Assembly: GCA_027081065.1 (NCBI GenBank)
Contig: JALWLW010000010.1
Span: 5,926 to 69,925 of the forward strand
Direction: 5' to 3'
Length of the DNA stretch: 64,000 bases
Source: Campylobacteraceae bacterium
GTDB taxonomy: Bacteria; Campylobacterota; Campylobacteria; Campylobacterales; Sulfurovaceae
The notes below the pieces were generated by a model. It was not told where the DNA came from and did not search any database. It saw only the letters and a program-made list of their open reading frames with translations. A program made the position numbers and the translations under genes. Below are positions 37,943-47,759 of this stretch, piece after piece (the first letter of the stretch is position 1; each line of letters opens with the position of its first letter).

Positions 37943-38086
37943 ATATTAAAAAAAACTATTATTATTTATGAAACATATGATATGTTACATAGAGGATATA
38001 TACGACTCTTGGAATGTGTAAAAGCTTTGGGTGACTATTTTATTAAACGTATCATTCATGCTTGGAAAATAGAGTTCACCAAATAG
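37943..38086 (+). pseudogene. Remnant of a TagD-like cytidylyltransferase
   Basis: A short frame (open from a stop just before 37919 to TAG 38084-38086) reads KKTIIIYETYDMLHRGYIRL then LECVKALGDYF. This matches the N-terminus of the glycerol-3-phosphate cytidylyltransferase/nucleotidyltransferase family (usual pattern KVITYGTFDLLHxGHI...LGDYLIV). The catalytic HxGH is altered to HRGY, the GTF becomes ETY, and similarity stops after about 32 residues, so it is most likely a decayed fragment. No ribosome site precedes ATG 37982 or TTG 37922. Confidence 0.6.
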
Positions 38087-38107
38087 AAGATATGTTATAC
38101 TAATAAC

Positions 38108-38686
38108 ATGACAAAAAATATAATAATAGCACTATTAATTATCATTGCAGTTCTTCTTTTAGCATACTATTACAAAGCTAGTTCTTTAAAATTGGATGCT
38201 AAAGGGGTTAGTCTAAATGTTAAACAGAAAACAGTTTTTTTTGAAAATAATAGCATACAAACAACACCCATTGTTTTTTCAAATGTTAATATTATGCAAA
38301 GTCGTTTAAGTGATGGAACATATTTTGAAGTAGCTACTTGTGAGCCTCTTTATGAATTTAATCAAAATACGAAAGAGCTAGTGAAAATACTTTTTGAAGC
38401 TGACAAAGTAGACGTTCTTTTTTTTACTAATGGTGTTAGTGCTATGAGGATTATTTTACAAAATTCTCAAGTCATTAATTTATTTATAGATGACAATGAT
38501 ATGACAGAGTTGAAATTATTTTATGGAATTCCTTACGATAAATTTTCTCCAGCTGTTGAAAAGTTAATGGGAGATAAATTTAAAGAGTTTACAATAGGTG
38601 GTTTACTTGAATTGGCAAAACCAATGACAAAATGGAATGTTATTCATAATGATTTTGATGGGATAATTACTTCTATAGATCATTAA
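38108..38686 (+). CDS. Unknown protein with one N-terminal membrane anchor
   Basis: 192 aa. A single hydrophobic helix (about 4-23) is followed by a soluble region rich in beta-like segments (SLNVKQKTVFFENNS) and helical ends, with one cysteine. No domain recognised. It ends in a strong hairpin shared with the convergent repeat protein gene. No clear ribosome site beyond A-rich sequence; a TATGTTATACTAATAAC stretch upstream could hold a -10 (TATACT). Probably a real gene because of length and codon use similar to neighbours. Confidence 0.6.
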   Translation: MTKNIIIALLIIIAVLLLAYYYKASSLKLDAKGVSLNVKQKTVFFENNSIQTTPIVFSNVNIMQSRLSDGTYFEVATCEPLYEFNQNTKELVKILFEADKVDVLFFTNGVSAMRIILQNSQVINLFIDDNDMTELKLFYGIPYDKFSPAVEKLMGDKFKEFTIGGLLELAKPMTKWNVIHNDFDGIITSIDH

Positions 38687-38709
38687 ATACTCAAAGAGTT
38701 TGAGTATTT
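38685..38709. terminator. Bidirectional terminator between convergent genes
   Basis: Perfect 11-bp stem AAATACTCAAA (38685-38695) / TTTGAGTATTT (38699-38709) with a GAG loop. The arms supply T-rich ends in both directions. Lies between the stop codons of 38108 and 38718 genes. Confidence 0.8.
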
Positions 38710-38717
38710 AATATATT

Positions 38718-40100
38718 CTATAAACTTACGTTTAGTGATTTAAGTGTTTCATACGTAATTCCACCAGTTGCAAGTGAATTATCTCTTTGGTATTTATCAA
38801 GTGCCATTCTTGTATCTCTTCCTAATACCCCATCAATTTTACCTGGATTGTAATTTTTAGCTTTGAGTGCATTTTGGATTTGGAGTATAACATCTTGGTT
38901 CATATTTGTTTGACAAAGAATTCTTTCCCAACTTTGATGTGCTGAAGATACCTTTTCTTTTTTATTTACAACTTTATATACAGCTTTAATAGGTGTTTTA
39001 ACTTCTTGTGCTTTTTTAACTAACTTTTTAACTTTAATTGTTTTGTATGTTGGATCAATTTTAACTTCTTTGGTTGAAGCAGGTACGTCAAGTACAGTTT
39101 TTGTAATTTTTTGGTATTTTGCAGGAGAAGTTACCAAACAAATTTTATGACCAGTATATCTTAAATTTTTATCAACAGTATCACCTACACGAACCCATGA
39201 AAAAGTAGGTTGTTTATCGAGTACATTTTTTTGAATAGTGCTTTTAACTTCTGGAATAGTAATGGTCTCTGTTTTAGCTGGAGCAACTAATTTTTTTACT
39301 TTTATTACTTTTGTAACAGCTGGAACTTCTACAACTTTTGTGGTAGCTGGAGTTTTAACAACTTTTTTCTTAATGGTTTTATATTTAGCTGGTACTTTGA
39401 TTAAACACATAATCTCACCTGTTGCACCGTCTAATTTCTGTGCAGGGTTAACACCTTTTTTCCATACCGTTTTTTCTTTTTCAATTAAAACTTTTTCATC
39501 TATATATTCATACGTAGCTGGAACAGTTATTGTTTTTTGAGAAGCAGGAGTTACTTCAATGGTTTTTTCAACCATTTCATATTTAGCTGGAATTACTTTT
39601 GTTTTTGTAGTTGCTTTTTGAAGTACAATTTCTTCAGCAACAGTTTTATATGATTCTGGTGTAAAATACTCTTTGTAACATGTTTGTGGTTTGGCATTTT
39701 CTAAATCAACACCTTTTAATTTTGCAGCTACTAATATTTCTTTACTCACAGGTGCTGCATTTCTTTTTAAACTAACTTTCCAAGATTGGGTAGCAGGTTT
39801 TACTTCAATGGTTTCACTTACTTTTTTAAAAGTTGCTGGGATGGTTACAAGCTTAGTACTTGCTGGGGTAATTTCTACTTTTTCATTCACCCATTCATAT
39901 TTTGCTGGAATAATAGAAATTTTATTAGATGCTTCTTGAACTAAAATACGTTCTTCAACTGTTTTATATTTTGCTGGTACAACAACTTTAGCATAACACT
40001 CTCCGGCTTTTGCATTGGGAGGCGTTAGTGATACTTCTGCATTGATATAACTAAGTGGTAATAATAGACCTAATACTAGGGATGAATATTTTATTTTCAT
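38718..40100 (-). CDS. Secreted four-block repeat protein with peptidoglycan-binding domain
   Basis: 460 aa from ATG 40100 (AAGGA 8 nt upstream), giving signal peptide MKIKYSSLVLGLLLPLSYINA. The body has four related ~95-residue blocks. Each starts with a Cys then PAKYK-like motif, contains two or three further PAKY/PAT-x-K units of about 22 residues, and ends near a Trp (SWKV, VWKK, SWVR, SWER). The last ~58 residues form a PG_binding_1 domain (IQNALKAKNYNPGKIDGVLG, LDKYQRDNSL). It is Lys/Thr/Val-rich and probably sits in the periplasm bound to peptidoglycan. Function unknown. Confidence 0.75.
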   Translation of the reverse strand: MKIKYSSLVLGLLLPLSYINAEVSLTPPNAKAGECYAKVVVPAKYKTVEERILVQEASNKISIIPAKYEWVNEKVEITPASTKLVTIPATFKKVSETIEVKPATQSWKVSLKRNAAPVSKEILVAAKLKGVDLENAKPQTCYKEYFTPESYKTVAEEIVLQKATTKTKVIPAKYEMVEKTIEVTPASQKTITVPATYEYIDEKVLIEKEKTVWKKGVNPAQKLDGATGEIMCLIKVPAKYKTIKKKVVKTPATTKVVEVPAVTKVIKVKKLVAPAKTETITIPEVKSTIQKNVLDKQPTFSWVRVGDTVDKNLRYTGHKICLVTSPAKYQKITKTVLDVPASTKEVKIDPTYKTIKVKKLVKKAQEVKTPIKAVYKVVNKKEKVSSAHQSWERILCQTNMNQDVILQIQNALKAKNYNPGKIDGVLGRDTRMALDKYQRDNSLATGGITYETLKSLNVSL

Positions 40101-40121
40101 TGTGGGAAATCCTTTGTTCAC

Positions 40122-40190
40122 TTGAATATTCAAATATAATTTGATAGAAAGAGTATATCGTAAGTTTTATAATTTTTAATTAAAAATTAT
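40122..40190. promoter_or_regulatory. Two AT-rich palindromes upstream of the repeat-protein gene
   Basis: TTGAATATTCAA (40122-40133) and a 22-bp perfect palindrome with arms ATAATTTTTAA (40169-40179) and TTAAAAATTAT (40180-40190). They sit within 90 bp upstream of the repeat gene's ATG, on the side of its promoter. Could be operator sites; AT-rich sequence makes chance palindromes more likely. Confidence 0.3.
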
Positions 40191-40222
40191 TTATTAATGT
40201 TTTTTTTAATGTTTATTGAATT

Positions 40223-40840
40223 TTATAGCCCTTTTAATAGAATAAAGTAAAGTTTTTCAATGACTTCATCATTAAGATGAATAGTACTTTGGGTATTATA
40301 TAAAGTAAAAATATCTTGTTTCTTAAATGAATGTCCATAAATACAATTAGGATGTGCCGGAAGAAAAGACCTCATAAGTGCTAAGTCCTTATCTAAAATT
40401 TCTTCACAAACATAACAAAAACCATTGTCATAGAGGCGACCTTCATGATGTAGTAAACAGATATAAGCTTCAATTGCTAATCTTTTTGGATTTTGTTTAT
40501 CCCATTTTTTTGCAATGTTTAATAGTAAGTTGAAATAAAAATCATCAATTTCGATGGTATCTTTGAGGTGTGGTTCAAATAGCTTTATAAAATTTTGCCA
40601 GATAAAAAGATGCCTATTTGAAAATAGCCAAGGATAAGAAATATGGGATAAAGAACGCATATTGGGCATAAAATTATTTTTTGATTCAGTTACTTCAAAA
40701 TCAATTAGATTACCTATTTGTAGAATAGAATGTCTCGCACCAAAAAAACGCCAATAATCTTTTAGTGTTTTATTATCAAGAACAGTAACAATAATATCTT
40801 CATTTTTTGCTTTTTTGATGTTGATGATAAATCCACGCAT
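40223..40840 (-). CDS. recO: Recombination/repair protein RecO (short Campylobacterota form)
   Basis: 205 aa from ATG 40840 (AGGA 9-10 nt upstream); an upstream GTG has no such site. N-terminal OB-like domain (MRGFIINIKKAKNEDIIVTVL), helical middle, and a zinc-finger-like C-terminal part (FCYVCEEILD, FLPAHPNCIYGHSF). RecO loads RecA with RecR in gap repair. RecO is poorly conserved in Campylobacterota, but the domain order and Cys pattern fit. Confidence 0.72.
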   Translation of the reverse strand: MRGFIINIKKAKNEDIIVTVLDNKTLKDYWRFFGARHSILQIGNLIDFEVTESKNNFMPNMRSLSHISYPWLFSNRHLFIWQNFIKLFEPHLKDTIEIDDFYFNLLLNIAKKWDKQNPKRLAIEAYICLLHHEGRLYDNGFCYVCEEILDKDLALMRSFLPAHPNCIYGHSFKKQDIFTLYNTQSTIHLNDEVIEKLYFILLKGL

Positions 40841-41016
40841 AAGAGTTTTCCTACGATAAATAATTTTTTGGGTTTTATTCACCCAATTAATAAGAGATAT
40901 AGTAACTAGAAGATATCTCTATCTAAGATTTAATGACTATTTAGATAAAATCGACACAATTTTTTGGGATTATTATATAGATAAAACCCTACTCAGATAT
41001 TATTAAAAGGTAGCTT

Positions 41017-44000
41017 ATGCAAGATCTCTTTACGTCGTTTAAAGATAACTGTGGTTTCGGATTGTTAGCTTCAATTGACAATAAACCAACCCATAAAAAC
41101 TTAGAAGATGCCGTGACATCTCTTTCACGAATGATGCACAGGGGTGCAGTTGCTGCTGATGGTAAAACAGGAGATGGTTCAGGATTACTTCTTTCTATTC
41201 CCAAATCATTTTTTGCTAAAGAAGCAGAAAAAGAGGGTATTGAACTTCCTGAGGTTTATGCTGTAGCAATGGTTTTCTCAAATCATGAGGCAGATTTTGA
41301 AGTTATTAATAAAGTTTGTTCGAACAATGATTTAGAAGTACTCTATACGCGTACAGTACCTGTAGAGACAGCTGCTCTTGGTGAACAAGCATTGGCATCT
41401 CTACCAATGATTAAACAAGTTTTTGTAACACCTAGGTCAGCTGTGGCATCACAGAGATTTGAAGCATTGGTCTATTTATCTCGCAAAGAGATTGAGGCTG
41501 AACTCTCTTTAGATAAAACTTTTTATATCCCTTCATTTTCTACTTCGGTAGTGTCGTACAAAGGGCTTGTTATGCCTACACACATTAAAGAGTTTTACAC
41601 CGACTTAGCTAATGAAGATTTTGAAATTGCTTTTTGTCTTTTTCATCAAAGGTTTTCAACCAATACCTTACCTCAATGGAAACTAGCACAACCTTTTAGA
41701 ATGATTGCCCATAATGGTGAGATTAACTCGGTTACAGCTAACAGATTTAATGTGGCTGCTAAAATGGCAGCTGCAAAGTCTGATGTATTTACTGATGAAG
41801 AGATGAAAAGACTTATTAATGTTATACAAGATGACATGTCAGATTCGGCCTCTTTAGATAATTTTATGGAATTTTTAAGAGTTAATGGCGTAGATTTCTT
41901 TAAAGCTGCACGTTCACTTGTTCCTGCTCCTTGGCATAATGCTCCTCATATGGACTCTGATTTAAGAGCTTTTTATGAGTATGCGTCTACTTGTTTTGAG
42001 CCATGGGATGGACCAGCTGCTGTCTCTATGACAGATGGTCGTTACATTGGTTGTGTATTAGACCGAAATGGTTTAAGACCTTCGAAGTATATTATTACAA
42101 CAGACAATAGACTTTTGATTACTTCGGAGTATGGTGTACTTGAAGTACCTGAAGATGAGATTGTTGAGCGTGGGCGTTTACAATCGGGTGAGATGATGGG
42201 GGTTGACCTTAAAAATGCTAAAGTTTTAAACTCAAGTGATATTGACAACTATTTAAAAGCTTCAAACCCTTATGATAAATGGCTTGGAAAAAATATGGCA
42301 TATCTTCAAGCACATAAGCCAAAACCGGAGACTTTGGCATTAAATGTAAAGTGTAATTCAGAAGATATGGAAGAGAAACAGCGTTATTTTAACTATACGC
42401 TAGAAGTTATTCGAGAAGTTATTAAGCCAATGATGGCTGAAGGAAAAGAGACCACAGGGGCGATGGGTGATGACACACCATTGGCTGCTTTTTCAACTGA
42501 GCAAAGAAATTTCACTGACTTTTTTAAGCAAAAATTTGCACAGGTAACCAACCCACCAATTGACCCAATTCGTGAAAAAACAGTAATGAGTCTAAATACA
42601 GGTTTTGGGGCAACTCAAAATATTTTAGCTGATTCAGAAGAACATGCTAAACGATTAAAAACAGTACTTCCTGTAATGTCTGCTGCTAAGTTCTCTTTAC
42701 TTCAAGAGTTTGGTGATGAGAAGAGTGAAAAATATGATGCTTCTTATAAAGTAGGTCATTACGATACGACGTATACAGAAGATTTAAAAGCAAGTTTAAA
42801 TCAGCTTATTGAAAAAATCATTGTAGATGTTCGTGACAATGGTGTAAGAACTATTATCCTTGATGACAGAGGATTGAACAAAGATAATAAAGTAATTCCA
42901 ATGCTCATGGTAGTAGGTCGTTTAAGTCAAGAGCTTTTAGCCAATGATGTACGACATTTAGCGAGTATTGTAGTAGCCACAGGTGAAGTGTTTGACCCTC
43001 ATTCGGCTGCTTGTATGTTAGCTTATGGGGCAGCTGCTATTTTCCCTTATTTACTTTACTATACTGTACGAGAGCTTGATGGTAATAGCGAAGAGATTGT
43101 ACAAGTTTTAAGAAAATTCAGACGTGCTATGGGAGCAGGATTGATGAAGATTATGTCTAAGATGGGTATCTCAACCATCTCTTCTTACCGTAACTCACGA
43201 CTCTTTGATGCCATTGGACTAAGTAAAGAGATTTTAGATGACTGTTTTGCTGGTACAAATGGATTGCTTCATGGCCTAGAGTATGCTGATCTTGATGAAC
43301 GTATTAATGCTATACATCAACGTGCCTTTACTACAGTTTTTGAGGGTGAAAAAAATAGCCTTTACAAAGGTGGGTACTATAAATATAGAAAAGGTGAAGA
43401 GTTCCATGACTTCTCTCGACCTACGATTAAAGCCATACAAGCAGCAGCATTGAGTGGTGAGAAAGCTGATTATGAAGAAGTGAAAACTTTAGTTAATAAA
43501 AGAGATAAAAAGTTTATTAGAGATTTTTATGATTTAAATTCTGATAGAGAATCTATTTCAATTGATGAGGTTGAGCCTTTAGAAAATATCTTTAAGCGTT
43601 TCTCTACAGCTGCTATGTCTATGGGTTCTATTTCTGAAGAGGCTCATACAACATTAGCCATGGCAATGAACCGTATTGGTGGTAAGTCAAACTCAGGTGA
43701 GGGGGGAGAAGACCCTAAGCGTTATGGAACAGAGTTGAACTCATCTATTAAGCAGATTGCCTCTGGGCGTTTTGGGGTTACACCTGAGTATTTACGAAGT
43801 GCTACTGAATTGCAAATTAAAGTGGCACAAGGGGCAAAACCAGGTGAGGGTGGACAGCTTCCAGGAAGCAAAGTTTCACCACTTATTGCTTCACTTAGAT
43901 TTACAAAACCAGGGGTGACACTCATTTCCCCTCCTCCTCACCATGATATCTACTCTATTGAGGATTTAGCACAGCTAATTTTTGATTTAAAACAAGCCAA

Positions 44001-45438
44001 TCCTAAAGCAAGAGTCGCTGTTAAATTGGTCTCAACAGCTGGTGTTGGTACAGTGGCATCTGGTGTGGCTAAAGCCTATGCTGACAAAATTATTATCTCA
44101 GGAGCTGATGGTGGAACAGGGGCAGCCCCTATTGGTTCGATTCGTTTTGCAGGTAACCCTTGGGAGCTTGGACTCATAGAAGCACACAATGCCCTAAAAG
44201 CCAATAACCTTAGAGGACAAGTAACTTTAGAGACTGATGGTGGACTTAAAACTGGGCTAGATGTTGTTAAAGCAGCTATTTTAGGGGCTGAGGAGTATGC
44301 TTTTGGTACGGGTGCGTTGGTACTTGTTGGGTGTATTATGCTTCGTATTTGTCACTTAAACACTTGTGGAGTAGGTGTCGCAACGCAAGATGAAAAACTA
44401 AGAGAAAAATTCTCTGGAAATGTGGACAAAGTAGTTAACTACTTTACACTTATTGCCCAAGAGATTAGAGAAATCTTAGCAGAACTGGGTTACAAATCTT
44501 TAGAAGAGATAATAGGTCAAAATCATTTACTAAAAGTAATAGATGATGAGTTTGCAAAGAAATTTAACTTTGAAGAGATGCTGTACAAACTAGATGGTGT
44601 TAATACATGTCAAGTAGCATCCAATGAACCGTATGACCAAAATGAGTATGAGCAAGAGCTTATTAAAGAGTTAATGCCAACCATCAAAGACCCATCTACG
44701 CCAATTACTTTAGAGAAAAATATTTCTAACTTAAACAGAAGTTTCGCCACAAGAATTTCGGGTGAAATTGCAGAGCTCTATGGAAATGCTGGACTTCCTG
44801 ATGATACGATTACGCTTAACATGAACGGAACGGCTGGTCAATCACTGGGAGCATTTATGTCTAAGGGTATTAGCATTAACATTAATGGTGCTGGAAACGA
44901 CTATATTGGTAAAGGGATGAACGGTGGTAAGATTGTCATAAGTTCTACTAAGGCTGGTCAAGAGTTTGCTCTTGGTGGAAACACTTGTCTTTATGGAGCA
45001 ACAGGTGGTAAGCTTTATGTGCACGGAAAAGTAGGTGAACGTTTTGCCGTTAGAAATTCTGGGGCAACAGCTGTAGTAGAAGGAACTGGTGATCACCCTT
45101 GTGAGTACATGACAGGTGGAACAATTGCCATTTTAGGTAAAACAGGGGTAAACTTTGGTGCTGGTATGACAGGTGGTAAAACATTTGTTTATGATGAAGA
45201 GGGTGATTTTTATGAAAAAGTAAATCCAGAGCTTGTTGAAGCACTTAGAATTGATACCGATGAGTGGGAAGATGAAGCTTTTGTTTTAAAAGCTTTACTC
45301 GAAGACTATGTTGAAAAAACAAGTAGTAAAATTGCTCAACATATTTTAGAAAACTGGCGACATGAAGTTCGTAAATTTTGGATAGTTATTCCAAGAGGTG
45401 CGAAACCGACAATGGTTGCTGATAAAAAGGGGGAGTAA
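41017..45438 (+). CDS. gltB: Glutamate synthase large subunit
   Basis: 1473 aa. Class II glutaminase domain (catalytic Cys at about 12 in NCGFGLLASI, exposed after processing), central domain, FMN-binding synthase domain (about 860-1190, KPGEGGQLPGSKVSP, SGADGGTGAAP), 3Fe-4S cysteines in CIMLRICHLNTCGVG, and C-terminal GXGXG repeats (about 1260-1440). Makes glutamate from glutamine and 2-oxoglutarate. No small subunit (gltD) follows; the next gene is a membrane protein, so gltD must be elsewhere. AAAAGGTAG precedes the ATG. Confidence 0.96.
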   Translation: MQDLFTSFKDNCGFGLLASIDNKPTHKNLEDAVTSLSRMMHRGAVAADGKTGDGSGLLLSIPKSFFAKEAEKEGIELPEVYAVAMVFSNHEADFEVINKVCSNNDLEVLYTRTVPVETAALGEQALASLPMIKQVFVTPRSAVASQRFEALVYLSRKEIEAELSLDKTFYIPSFSTSVVSYKGLVMPTHIKEFYTDLANEDFEIAFCLFHQRFSTNTLPQWKLAQPFRMIAHNGEINSVTANRFNVAAKMAAAKSDVFTDEEMKRLINVIQDDMSDSASLDNFMEFLRVNGVDFFKAARSLVPAPWHNAPHMDSDLRAFYEYASTCFEPWDGPAAVSMTDGRYIGCVLDRNGLRPSKYIITTDNRLLITSEYGVLEVPEDEIVERGRLQSGEMMGVDLKNAKVLNSSDIDNYLKASNPYDKWLGKNMAYLQAHKPKPETLALNVKCNSEDMEEKQRYFNYTLEVIREVIKPMMAEGKETTGAMGDDTPLAAFSTEQRNFTDFFKQKFAQVTNPPIDPIREKTVMSLNTGFGATQNILADSEEHAKRLKTVLPVMSAAKFSLLQEFGDEKSEKYDASYKVGHYDTTYTEDLKASLNQLIEKIIVDVRDNGVRTIILDDRGLNKDNKVIPMLMVVGRLSQELLANDVRHLASIVVATGEVFDPHSAACMLAYGAAAIFPYLLYYTVRELDGNSEEIVQVLRKFRRAMGAGLMKIMSKMGISTISSYRNSRLFDAIGLSKEILDDCFAGTNGLLHGLEYADLDERINAIHQRAFTTVFEGEKNSLYKGGYYKYRKGEEFHDFSRPTIKAIQAAALSGEKADYEEVKTLVNKRDKKFIRDFYDLNSDRESISIDEVEPLENIFKRFSTAAMSMGSISEEAHTTLAMAMNRIGGKSNSGEGGEDPKRYGTELNSSIKQIASGRFGVTPEYLRSATELQIKVAQGAKPGEGGQLPGSKVSPLIASLRFTKPGVTLISPPPHHDIYSIEDLAQLIFDLKQANPKARVAVKLVSTAGVGTVASGVAKAYADKIIISGADGGTGAAPIGSIRFAGNPWELGLIEAHNALKANNLRGQVTLETDGGLKTGLDVVKAAILGAEEYAFGTGALVLVGCIMLRICHLNTCGVGVATQDEKLREKFSGNVDKVVNYFTLIAQEIREILAELGYKSLEEIIGQNHLLKVIDDEFAKKFNFEEMLYKLDGVNTCQVASNEPYDQNEYEQELIKELMPTIKDPSTPITLEKNISNLNRSFATRISGEIAELYGNAGLPDDTITLNMNGTAGQSLGAFMSKGISININGAGNDYIGKGMNGGKIVISSTKAGQEFALGGNTCLYGATGGKLYVHGKVGERFAVRNSGATAVVEGTGDHPCEYMTGGTIAILGKTGVNFGAGMTGGKTFVYDEEGDFYEKVNPELVEALRIDTDEWEDEAFVLKALLEDYVEKTSSKIAQHILENWRHEVRKFWIVIPRGAKPTMVADKKGE

Positions 45439-45504
45439 GAGTATTAAGAGCTAAATTTAAAATTTAAGTTTTACTTCACAATTAATAAATATATAGGAAT
45501 TAAA

Positions 45505-46200
45505 ATGGGGTTTTTAATTGTTACTTTAAATGAAATAATTGATATATTAAAATATCCTATTGCTCTTTTATTTTTTATGTTAACCTATGAACTTGGTCAT
45601 GTGTTGTATGATTATTTAGAATACATCTACTTACATCAATCACTATATAAAGAGTTATTTATAGGAATGTTTGTCTATGTACTCTTTTGGGTTTTTATTT
45701 TTAGAAATATTAATGGAAACTGGTTTTTGGTAATTGAACATGAATTAACCCATACACTTTTTGCACTTTTGACTTTTCATCGAATTGTCGATTTTAGAGC
45801 TACTGAAAGTGGAGGTGGTTATATACAGTATGCAGGAGAGGGAAATGGTAATTGGTTAATTATCATTGCACCATATTTTTTCCCTACTTTTAGTATGATT
45901 ATTGCTCTTTTAATATATTTTTCTACTCCTGAACATTATTCTATTTTATTGATGTTACTGGGTTATTCATTGGTTTACCATATACATAGTACTTATATTG
46001 AAATAAGTCCCGTGCAACCAGATTTAAAAACTGTTGGTTTTTGGTTTGCTTGGTCTTTTTTACCCTCTGCTAATCTTTTAGCTATTATTGCCATAATATC
46101 AGCTGTTCCTAATGATAAAATAGAGTTTTTTCATACACTTAAATATCTTGGTGTTTATTTTGTACAATTAATTACAACTATTTCAAAGTTTTTTATTTAG
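45505..46200 (+). CDS. Membrane HExxH protein (M50B-like)
   Basis: 231 aa, with about five hydrophobic segments. A zinc-protease motif HELTH is at residues 79-83 (VIEHELTHTLFALLTFHR), followed by GGGYIQYAGEGNGNWLIIIAP, where a GxG turn and Asn/Pro lie where M50-type intramembrane proteases have further active-site residues. It may be a site-2-like or M50B peptidase; the catalytic role is inferred. It is not evidently cotranscribed with gltB (66-bp AT-rich gap) and no partner is apparent. AGGA lies upstream of the ATG. Confidence 0.6.
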   Translation: MGFLIVTLNEIIDILKYPIALLFFMLTYELGHVLYDYLEYIYLHQSLYKELFIGMFVYVLFWVFIFRNINGNWFLVIEHELTHTLFALLTFHRIVDFRATESGGGYIQYAGEGNGNWLIIIAPYFFPTFSMIIALLIYFSTPEHYSILLMLLGYSLVYHIHSTYIEISPVQPDLKTVGFWFAWSFLPSANLLAIIAIISAVPNDKIEFFHTLKYLGVYFVQLITTISKFFI

Positions 46201-46280
46201 TAATTATTCTAGTGACAATCGCTCTCTACGGTTTGTTATGCTAGAATACTTTTTTAAAACAGACATAGGATAACGAAAAC

Positions 46281-47705
46281 ATGGAACTTCTTAATATACT
46301 TTCAAACATACTTTTTGTATTGACTCTTGGCTATTACTTTATGACCAATATGCAGTGGTACTCTTACAAATTAACCAGAGTGCTGTTTCATCATACTAAG
46401 ACATGGTGGCATTTGGTCTATTTTTTAATTCCTGTTTTTCTTTATTTTGCTGTAAGTTATGAGAGTGACTTTAGCATTGTGGTAACCATTGCTTATATCG
46501 TCGCTATTTATATGTGGCAAAAAGATCAAGACAAGCCTTTAGTTTTTACGGGGCGTGTTAAACGCTTCTTTGTAGCTTTAGTCTTCTTTACACTTTTTTT
46601 AGTGATGATGAAGTTTATTGTAAAGTTTGATATTTTAGTCGTATTTATTCCTCTTTTTTTAGCTTATTTAACTTCAGCAATGATAGAGAGGATGCTTTTT
46701 TTAGGTTTTCAGAAAAAAGCAGAGAAGAAGTTAGAAAGCATGTCAAATATGGTGGTAGTAGGCGTAACAGCTTCATATGGTAAAACAAGCATTAAAAACT
46801 ACATTGTTCATTTACTCTCTTGTGACTATAAGGTTTATGCAACACCACGCTCTGTTAATACTTTTGGAGGTGTTTTAAAAGATATCAATGACGACTTACC
46901 AGCTGATACAGAAGTTTATGTGGTGGAAATGGGAGCTAGAGGAGCTGGAGATATTGAAGAGATTACAAAGTTTGTTAATCCTCATTTAGCTGTGGTGGGG
47001 AAAATTGGTCCTGCACACATTGAGTACTTTAAAAGTTTAGAGAACATACGAAATACTAAGATGGAGATATTGTCTTCAGAGCGTCTAAAAGAAGCATGGG
47101 TACATGACTCGGCAAAACTTCAGCCTATTAAACATGTACACTCTTTTGGAAAAGAGATTCATGATATACGTGCCACGCTTGATGGACTAGATTTTAAAAT
47201 GGATGATGAGCAGTATCATGCAAACATTTTGGGTTCGTTTAATGCCATGAATTTAGCAGCAGCCATTAAAGTCGCCAAAGCGTTAGATGTTAATGATGAG
47301 ACTATAAAAAAACAGTTGAATTCACTTGAACCTACAGCCCATAGACTACAACGTATGGATGCTGGAGGTAAAGTAATTATTGATGATTCATTTAATGGAA
47401 ATATAGATGGAATGTTAGAAGGCTTTTTTTTGGCTTCTACGTATGAGGGTAGAAAAGTAGTTATTACTCCAGGGCTTGTGGAAGTAGATGATAGGTTTAA
47501 TATAGAAGTAGCTCAAAAAGCCAATGAAGTGTTTGACTTAGTCGTTGTTACAGGTGATTTGAATTATGAGATTTTTAAAGAACATGTAGATGCTAACAAA
47601 TTAGTAAAGTTAGAGAGTAAAGATAAAATGCAAGAGATGTTAATAGAACATACAAAAGCTGGTGATTTAATTTTGTTTGCGAATGATGCACCGAGTTTTA
47701 TATAA
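46281..47705 (+). CDS. murF: UDP-MurNAc-tripeptide D-alanyl-D-alanine ligase, membrane-anchored
   Basis: 474 aa. Unlike typical MurF it begins with three or four hydrophobic segments (about 1-135), a known feature of the Campylobacterota enzyme. The Mur ligase core follows: P-loop GVTASYGKTSIKNYI, VVEMGARGAGDIEEI, the second-domain GSFNAMNLAAAIKVAKAL and C-terminal IIDDSFNGNIDGMLEG. Adds D-Ala-D-Ala in peptidoglycan synthesis. Followed by exbB-exbD 54 bp downstream. Confidence 0.9.
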   Translation: MELLNILSNILFVLTLGYYFMTNMQWYSYKLTRVLFHHTKTWWHLVYFLIPVFLYFAVSYESDFSIVVTIAYIVAIYMWQKDQDKPLVFTGRVKRFFVALVFFTLFLVMMKFIVKFDILVVFIPLFLAYLTSAMIERMLFLGFQKKAEKKLESMSNMVVVGVTASYGKTSIKNYIVHLLSCDYKVYATPRSVNTFGGVLKDINDDLPADTEVYVVEMGARGAGDIEEITKFVNPHLAVVGKIGPAHIEYFKSLENIRNTKMEILSSERLKEAWVHDSAKLQPIKHVHSFGKEIHDIRATLDGLDFKMDDEQYHANILGSFNAMNLAAAIKVAKALDVNDETIKKQLNSLEPTAHRLQRMDAGGKVIIDDSFNGNIDGMLEGFFLASTYEGRKVVITPGLVEVDDRFNIEVAQKANEVFDLVVVTGDLNYEIFKEHVDANKLVKLESKDKMQEMLIEHTKAGDLILFANDAPSFI

Positions 47706-47759
47706 AACAGAGGTCAAATATGATAGTATTTTTTAATTCATTAAAAAAAGGAAATTAAT

